Shown here: positions 59,505-64,000 of the stretch, piece after piece
Numbering within the stretch: the first letter of the stretch is position 1
How the letters are laid out: every line of letters begins with the position of its first letter
Assembly: GCF_030818655.1 (NCBI RefSeq)
Contig: NZ_JAUTAN010000001.1
Span: forward strand, 3,100,001 to 3,164,000
DNA: 64,000 nucleotides
Direction: 5' to 3'
Source: Nocardioides zeae
Lineage (GTDB): Bacteria; Actinomycetota; Actinomycetes; Propionibacteriales; Nocardioidaceae
Made by a program: the position numbers and the translations under genes
Notes under the pieces: model-generated
Told to the model about the DNA's origin: nothing
The model's database searches: none
What the model saw: the letters and a program-made list of their open reading frames with translations, nothing else

Positions 59505-60965
59505 CTAGCTCGTCACGCTCGGCGCGGCGACGAGCCCGGGCGGGAAGGCGGCCGAGCTCGCGGCCCGCCCTTGCCAGATCAGTCGGGTCTCGGTGCAGTC
59601 CCACAGGCCCAGCTCACCACCGTGGACACCGACGCCGCTGGACTTGACCGCCCCCATCGGCTGGTGAGCCGCCAGGATGCGATGGCCGTTGATCCAGACG
59701 GTGCCTGCCTCGAGACGCTCCGCCACGGCCAACGCCTGCTCCGGGTCGCTCGACCACACGGAGCCGCCGAGTCCGTGGATGCCCCCGTTGACCTCACTGA
59801 GGACATGCTCGACGTCGTCGAAGGCCAGCACGGGCAGAGCGGGGCCGAACTGCTCCTCGGCGACCAGGCGCATGGAGGCGTCCACGTCGACGACGAGGGT
59901 CGGCTCGTAGAAGTTGCCCGGTCCGTCGACCCGGCGCCCGCCGGTCAGCACCGTCGCCCCCTGGGCGGCGGCCTCCGCCACCAGGGTCTCGACCCAGTCG
60001 CGCTGCGCTGCGGTCGCCAGCGGCCCCATGGTGGTGGACTCGTCGAGCCCGGGTCCGAGGCGCACCTGCGCGATCCGCTCGAGGAGGAGCTCGACCAGCC
60101 TGTCCTTGATCGAGGAGTGGACGTACAGGCGCTTGATGGCCACGCAGATCTGGCCCGAGTTCGCGAACGCCGCACGGAAGATGCCGTCCACGATGGTCTC
60201 GGGATCCGCATCGGGGAGGACGATGGCAGCGTCGTTGCCGCCCAGCTCCGCCGTGACACGCTTCAGGTCGGCAGCCGCCGTCCGCAGGACCGCCTGGCCC
60301 GTACCGATCGACCCTGTCACGCTGATCCGGCGCGGGACCGGGTGACCACACAGGTTGGCGCCCAGGGGCTCGAGGCCCGAGACGACGTTGAGGGTGCCGG
60401 GCGGGAGCACGGGCGCGAGCAGCTCACCCAGCCGCAGCGTCGTGAGCGGCGTGTCCGGCGACGGCTTCAGCACCGCCGTGTTACCGGCGCTCAGCGCGGG
60501 CGCGATCTTATTGCCGGCCACCGACAGCGGGGAGTTCCAGGGCGTCAGCATCACGTTCACCCCCAGCGGCTTGCGCACCACGCGCACGAGCGCCCGATCG
60601 TCGTCCTCGATGATCTGCTCGCTCAGGCTCAGCCCGGCGAAGTACTCGAAGCGGTCGGCCGCGACGCCGATCTCCCGGCGCGCCTCCGCGATGGGCTTGC
60701 CCTGCTCGCGGGTCAACAGGGGCGCGAGCTCGTCGACGTTCGCGCGGAGGACCTCCGCACACGCCCGGAGCGCCGAGGCGCGCAGGTCGCTGTCCCGCGA
60801 CCACGACGTCTCGAAGGCCCGCCTCGCCGCCTCGATGGCCCGCTCCATCTCCTCATCGGTGCAGTTCGGCGCCTGCGCCACGACCTCGCCCGTCGCCGGG
60901 TCGTGGACGGGGAACGTGCGGGTCCCGGCGACACCGGCACCGTCGATCGTCATCCGTGGCGACAT
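59505..60965 (-). CDS. NAD(P)-dependent aldehyde dehydrogenase
   Basis: 486 aa. Catalytic cysteine in FANSGQICVAIKRLYVHSSI, catalytic glutamate in TAELGGNDAA, cofactor region MLTPWNSPLSVAGNKIAPALSAGNT, and C-terminal MGAVKSSGVGVHGGELGL. The ATG 60965 (MSPRMTIDG) is chosen because CAGGAG lies eight bases upstream; an ATG at 61031 would give 22 more residues and overlap the preceding gene. It oxidises an aldehyde to an acid. It is next to an NAD-epimerase-like and an MmgE/PrpD gene, none of which tells the substrate. Confidence 0.87.
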   Translation of the reverse strand: MSPRMTIDGAGVAGTRTFPVHDPATGEVVAQAPNCTDEEMERAIEAARRAFETSWSRDSDLRASALRACAEVLRANVDELAPLLTREQGKPIAEARREIGVAADRFEYFAGLSLSEQIIEDDDRALVRVVRKPLGVNVMLTPWNSPLSVAGNKIAPALSAGNTAVLKPSPDTPLTTLRLGELLAPVLPPGTLNVVSGLEPLGANLCGHPVPRRISVTGSIGTGQAVLRTAAADLKRVTAELGGNDAAIVLPDADPETIVDGIFRAAFANSGQICVAIKRLYVHSSIKDRLVELLLERIAQVRLGPGLDESTTMGPLATAAQRDWVETLVAEAAAQGATVLTGGRRVDGPGNFYEPTLVVDVDASMRLVAEEQFGPALPVLAFDDVEHVLSEVNGGIHGLGGSVWSSDPEQALAVAERLEAGTVWINGHRILAAHQPMGAVKSSGVGVHGGELGLWDCTETRLIWQGRAASSAAFPPGLVAAPSVTS

Positions 60966-61020
60966 GGGCAGCTCCTGGTCGACGGTGGAGGCTTCGGGCA
61001 CCGGGGTCGCCACGGCCTGG

Positions 61021-62109
61021 TCAGGCGACATCGGAGGGCTTCTTCGGGTGGCTGTACTGGTGGACGTACTCGACACCGGCGAAGGGGATCGCCCTGGTGT
61101 CGTCGACGAACGACGCGAGCGCATCGGCGTAGGCGTCCTCGGCGGCGTAGTCGAACGGGTCGGAGAGCTGCTCCTCGTCGCGAGCGTCCGCCGGGTTCTG
61201 CACGTACCACTCGACGGTCCGTCGCACCGCCTCCTCGTAGGGGACGAGGTCCTCGTAGCCCAGCTGCTCGCGCATCTTGGTGTTGCTGAGGAGCTTGTGG
61301 ACGGTCCTCGGCGGCCGTCCCTCGCGCGAGAAGCTGAGGTCCCGCCCGATGCCCCAGAAGGAGGCCGGCCCGGTCGCTGCCTCCGGCAGGCTGAGCAGCT
61401 GCACGTCGTCCACGCCGAACGCGCGCGCGAGGTCCCGCACGCGGGTCGCGTCGCTCGGCGTCTCGTCGTCGCAGACGTTGTACTGCTGACCCGCCGACTC
61501 GTCCGGCTTGTCCACCGTCAGGAGCACGGCGTGGGCCGCGTTCTCGACGTACGCCTTGCTCTCGAGGGTCAGCCCCCCGTCGGCGATGGGGATCGTACGG
61601 CGGCCGTCCTTGAGGCGACGGATGATGCTCCACTCGCGCGGCGCCAGCTGGCGGCTGCCCCACAGGTTCGGGTAGCGCAGGTGGGACCAGTTGAAGTAGC
61701 CGGCGTCGTGCGCGGCCAGCAGCGCCTGCTCGGTCTCGACGATCTTGGCCACGATCTTGTTCTCGGTGTACCGCGGGGAGTCCTCGTGGGCGGGGCGCCC
61801 GCCCCGGTCCGCATAGGCGGTGCCGCCCACGCTCACCACGCGGTCGGTGACCTCGCGCAGGGTGTCGATCATGACCCGCAGACGGCCGTAGGTCGCGATG
61901 ACCAGGTCGTACTGATGCCCCTGCACCGCTGCGGCGAACGTCTCGGCGAAGTGCGGGTCAGCCTTGATCAGCTCGATGTCGGCCAGCTCGGGCAGCACGC
62001 GGCTCCCCCGGTTGAGCATGGTCGGTGCGTAACCGCGTTCCTGCAGTCCTCGGATGATGAGGGGGCCGGTGGGGCCCGTGCCTCCGACGACGAGTGCCTT
62101 CTTGACCAT
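61021..62109 (-). CDS. NAD-dependent epimerase/dehydratase family protein
   Basis: 362 aa of the extended SDR fold. It begins MVKKALVVGGTGPTGPLIIRGLQERGY (glycine-rich NAD site), with VVSVGGTAYADRGGRPAHEDSPRYTENK in the active-site region and HLRYPNLWGSRQLAPREWSIIRRL; the classical YxxxK is represented by the YTENK stretch. The start has AAGGAGC upstream. Its sugar-epimerase-like fold in a set with ALDH, MmgE/PrpD and acyl-CoA dehydrogenase genes suggests a catabolic reduction or epimerisation rather than sugar nucleotide work. Confidence 0.83.
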   Translation of the reverse strand: MVKKALVVGGTGPTGPLIIRGLQERGYAPTMLNRGSRVLPELADIELIKADPHFAETFAAAVQGHQYDLVIATYGRLRVMIDTLREVTDRVVSVGGTAYADRGGRPAHEDSPRYTENKIVAKIVETEQALLAAHDAGYFNWSHLRYPNLWGSRQLAPREWSIIRRLKDGRRTIPIADGGLTLESKAYVENAAHAVLLTVDKPDESAGQQYNVCDDETPSDATRVRDLARAFGVDDVQLLSLPEAATGPASFWGIGRDLSFSREGRPPRTVHKLLSNTKMREQLGYEDLVPYEEAVRRTVEWYVQNPADARDEEQLSDPFDYAAEDAYADALASFVDDTRAIPFAGVEYVHQYSHPKKPSDVA

Positions 62110-62158
62110 CTGGTTCAGCTCCTTGGCTTGGTGCGGACGGGGGGACCTGCTCACCTGC

Positions 62159-63508
62159 TCACGCGGGCGCCGCCCACGTCGCGACCGAGGGCGAGGACGG
62201 CAGGTCGAGCAGGCGGTCGAAGAACGTCCGGGGGTCGGCGCCGGGGAGCTCGCAGCCGTCCACGCAGTCCGCGAACTTGGCCCACAGCTCGGCCTGTCCC
62301 AGCGGATCGCGGCAGTCGCCACGCGGGACGTCGACGCGGGCGCACGCAGTCTCGCCACCACGGAGGTGGGCGACCACGACGGCGTAACCCTCGGACCACT
62401 CCGGCGGGCCGTACGGCGGCGTCGCGGACTCCGACCACCGCACGCGACGCCCCAGGTCGGCGACGTCGGCACGCGACCGTTGGGCCGCGTCGAACGTCGC
62501 GAAGCGGACAGCGCCGTCGAGCAGGGCGGACGCCACCAGGAAGGGCCCGCTGAACTTGGCGGCGAGCCCGGTGCGCGGCGCGTCGAAGGTGAGCGCGGCG
62601 GTGGCACCCGGAGGCACCGTCACCTCGATCCGCTCGACGTCCTCCGTCCGGACCCGTTCCCGGAGACCGATCGTCGCCTCGATGGCTCGGTGCGCGAAGT
62701 AGCAGCACGGATACTTCTTGACGTTGAGCCCGCGGTCGCTCGTCAGGACCCGCGGACCGTGGAGCGTGTCCAGGGCGCCCGCGACGTCGCGCTCACCGTG
62801 CAGGCGGAGGAATCCCGTCTGGCTCTCGAGCTGGTCGGGGTTGGCGGTGAACCCGGCGCCGGCGGCGCGTGCGGCGAACAGGCCCCACTGCGCCGCGTGG
62901 CCCGCATGCAGGGGCTTGGTCATCGTGCCGAAGTTGGCACGGCTGCCGGCCGCGAACGAGGCCGCGAGCCCGAGTGCCTCCGCGGCCTGACCCTCGTCCA
63001 GTCGCAGGAGGCGGGACGCTGCCGCCGCCGTGGCGATGGTGCCGAAGGTCGAGGTCGCGTGCCATCCGTCGGCGTAGTGCGTCGGACCGACCCCGGCAAG
63101 GAGCGCCGCGGCGACCTGGAGACCCACCTCGAACGCCGCGACGAACTCGGCGCCGCTGACGTCCGTCTCCTCCGACTGCGCGAGCAGGGCGGGGATGAGG
63201 ACGGCGCTCGGGTGCCCCCGCACCGCGTGCGAGACGTCGTCGAAGTCGAGGACGTGCGCTGCCGTGGCGTTGCACAACGCAGCGGACAGCACCGCACCCC
63301 GCTCCCCGGTGGACAGGAGGAACGCAGGACCGGCCCCGGGGGAGCCGTGCGCGACGAGGAGCCGCTCCAGCACGCCCTCGCCGAGCCGACCGGCGCCCGC
63401 TACCGCCACACCGACCGTGTCCACCAGGGAGCGGCCCACGATCGGTGCAGCCCCCTCGGAGGGTGTGGCCGCCGTCGCGAACGCGGCCAGGTCACGCGTG
63501 AGTCCCAT
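62159..63508 (-). CDS. MmgE/PrpD family protein
   Basis: 449 aa. DTVGVAVAGAGRLGEGV, HVLDFDDVSHAVRGHPSAVLIPALLA, HYADGWHATSTFGTIATAAAASRLL and GTMTKPLHAGHAAQWGLFAARAAGAGFTA are the signature blocks of 2-methylcitrate dehydratase/cis-aconitate decarboxylase relatives, with the conserved histidines and aspartates of the active site. Family reactions are dehydration or decarboxylation of di- and tricarboxylates. No prpC or prpB neighbour is present, so this is not a standard methylcitrate operon. It lies 15 bases after the acyl-CoA dehydrogenase. Confidence 0.88.
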   Translation of the reverse strand: MGLTRDLAAFATAATPSEGAAPIVGRSLVDTVGVAVAGAGRLGEGVLERLLVAHGSPGAGPAFLLSTGERGAVLSAALCNATAAHVLDFDDVSHAVRGHPSAVLIPALLAQSEETDVSGAEFVAAFEVGLQVAAALLAGVGPTHYADGWHATSTFGTIATAAAASRLLRLDEGQAAEALGLAASFAAGSRANFGTMTKPLHAGHAAQWGLFAARAAGAGFTANPDQLESQTGFLRLHGERDVAGALDTLHGPRVLTSDRGLNVKKYPCCYFAHRAIEATIGLRERVRTEDVERIEVTVPPGATAALTFDAPRTGLAAKFSGPFLVASALLDGAVRFATFDAAQRSRADVADLGRRVRWSESATPPYGPPEWSEGYAVVVAHLRGGETACARVDVPRGDCRDPLGQAELWAKFADCVDGCELPGADPRTFFDRLLDLPSSPSVATWAAPA

Positions 63509-63523
63509 TGCTGTTCGTTCCGC

Positions 63524-64000
63524 TCAGTACGAGCGAGGCAGTCGGAGCATCTTGGTCGCCACGTAGTTCATGACCAAGTTGTTGCTGACGGGGGCGACGA
63601 GCGAGAGCCGCGCCTCGCGGAACTTGCGCTCGATCCCGTACTCCTCGGTCATGCCCCATCCACCGAAGGTGTCCATGGCGGCGTTGGCAGCGGCCCACTG
63701 GGCCTTCGAGGACAGGTACTTGGCCGAGTTCGCCTCGAAGCCCGGCTGCTCCCCTGCCTCGAACAGGTCGATGGCACGCCAGCGCATGGCGCTCGCGGCC
63801 GAGAGCTCGACGTACGCCTGCGCCAGGGGGAACTGGATCCCCTGGTTCTTGCCGATCGGGCGGTCGAAGACGACACGCTCGTTGGCGTACTGCGCAGCCC
63901 GGTCCAGGAACCAGTACGCCCCTCCGAGCTGGCCCGAGCACGTCAGGATCCTCTCCGCGTTGAGGCCGCTGAGGATGTAGGAGAACCCCTTGCCCTCCTC
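63524..64000 (-). CDS. Acyl-CoA dehydrogenase (C-terminal part; 5' end beyond window)
   Basis: The last 158 residues of a dehydrogenase entering from the right edge: EEGKGFSYILSGLNAERIL, then FDRPIGKNQGIQFPLAQAYVELSAASAM, MDTFGGWGMTEEYGIERKFREARLSLVAPVSNNLVMNYVATKMLRLPRSY. These match the C-terminal helical domain of short/medium-chain acyl-CoA dehydrogenases; the catalytic base position falls in the EYGIERKFREAR region. It leads the leftward gene set with MmgE/PrpD, epimerase, ALDH and MFS. Its N-terminal half and the promoter are outside the window. Confidence 0.9.
   Translation of the reverse strand, partial: EEGKGFSYILSGLNAERILTCSGQLGGAYWFLDRAAQYANERVVFDRPIGKNQGIQFPLAQAYVELSAASAMRWRAIDLFEAGEQPGFEANSAKYLSSKAQWAAANAAMDTFGGWGMTEEYGIERKFREARLSLVAPVSNNLVMNYVATKMLRLPRSY

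Noticed and set aside
57312..61289. A continuous 1325-codon reading frame on the plus strand, and similar long frames at 16503-19205, 21569-26845 and 17110-20472
   Set aside because: They are antisense or out-of-frame to genes with clear motifs and codon bias, are made of arginine/alanine/glycine-rich sequence with no domain, and arise because stop codons are rare at this GC content.
1..64000. Insertion sequences, integrases, CRISPR arrays, rRNA or toxin-antitoxin genes
   Set aside because: None seen on either strand; no transposase-like proteins, no regularly spaced repeats and only one tRNA.

Overview
The window comes from a very GC-rich chromosome of an actinobacterium. The signs are a mycothiol-dependent formaldehyde dehydrogenase, many GTG starts, dense stop/start-coupled operons, DUF35/SCP2-thiolase and acyl-CoA dehydrogenase sets, and MpaB-family oxygenases. 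A Nocardioides-like organism would fit, but that is an inference. I see no phage genes, insertion sequences, CRISPR arrays or rRNA. The whole stretch is a catabolic region for aromatic compounds and organic acids, cut into blocks that each have their own regulator.

Region by region: (1) 0-12.3 kb. A Rieske O-demethylase pair (reductase cut by the left edge), a PucR-type regulator, an MHS-family importer, a protein made of two fused MarR domains, then gentisate 1,2-dioxygenase, 3-hydroxybenzoate 6-hydroxylase and a fumarylpyruvate-type hydrolase. An aldehyde dehydrogenase follows, sandwiched between two MpaB/DUF2236 paralogues. One palindrome lies upstream of the demethylase, the importer and the gentisate genes, which suggests one regulon for something like 3-methoxybenzoate to 3-hydroxybenzoate to gentisate. 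(2) 12.3-15.6 kb. The mycothiol formaldehyde dehydrogenase (a sink for demethylation formaldehyde) and an LldR-like regulator with a double operator next to lldD. (3) 15.6-21.5 kb. A tripartite tricarboxylate transporter with fused TctA-TctB, a PrpF-type isomerase, a universal stress protein and a LysR regulator. (4) 21.6-26.6 kb. An ABC importer of the iron/polyamine/organic-ion type with an embedded SDR. (5) 26.8-43.0 kb. A large CoA-thioester pathway: CoA ligase, three acyl-CoA dehydrogenases, an APH-type kinase, SCP2-thiolase plus DUF35, crotonase, MaoC, several SDR/MDR oxidoreductases, SnoaL-like proteins and a TetR regulator. Seven copies of one imperfect palindrome sit in six of its intergenic gaps and reach the ABC importer. 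(6) 43.1-50.0 kb. IclR regulator, pcaF-pcaI-pcaJ, LysR regulator and catB-catA-catC, closed by a bidirectional terminator. (7) 50.0-56.8 kb. TetR regulator divergent from a coupled operon of P450, metallo-beta-lactamase-fold protein, FAH-family hydrolase (frameshifted), acetoacetate-CoA ligase and PDR-type reductase. (8) 56.8-64.0 kb. tRNA-Thr(CGT), a small zinc-ribbon gene, a LysR regulator, and a leftward set of MFS exporter, aldehyde dehydrogenase, NAD-dependent epimerase, MmgE/PrpD protein and an acyl-CoA dehydrogenase cut by the right edge.

How they fit together: aryl ethers and hydroxybenzoates would be demethylated and opened through gentisate, and catechol through the ortho pathway into 3-oxoadipate and then acetyl-CoA plus succinyl-CoA. 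The central CoA block looks built for an acid whose 4-hydroxyacyl-CoA is phosphorylated and then eliminated (ACAD10/11-like logic), with a possible retro-aldol step. The P450 block most likely ends in acetoacetate, which its own ligase activates. No gap longer than about 210 bases lacks a gene; each gap with visible signals is listed.
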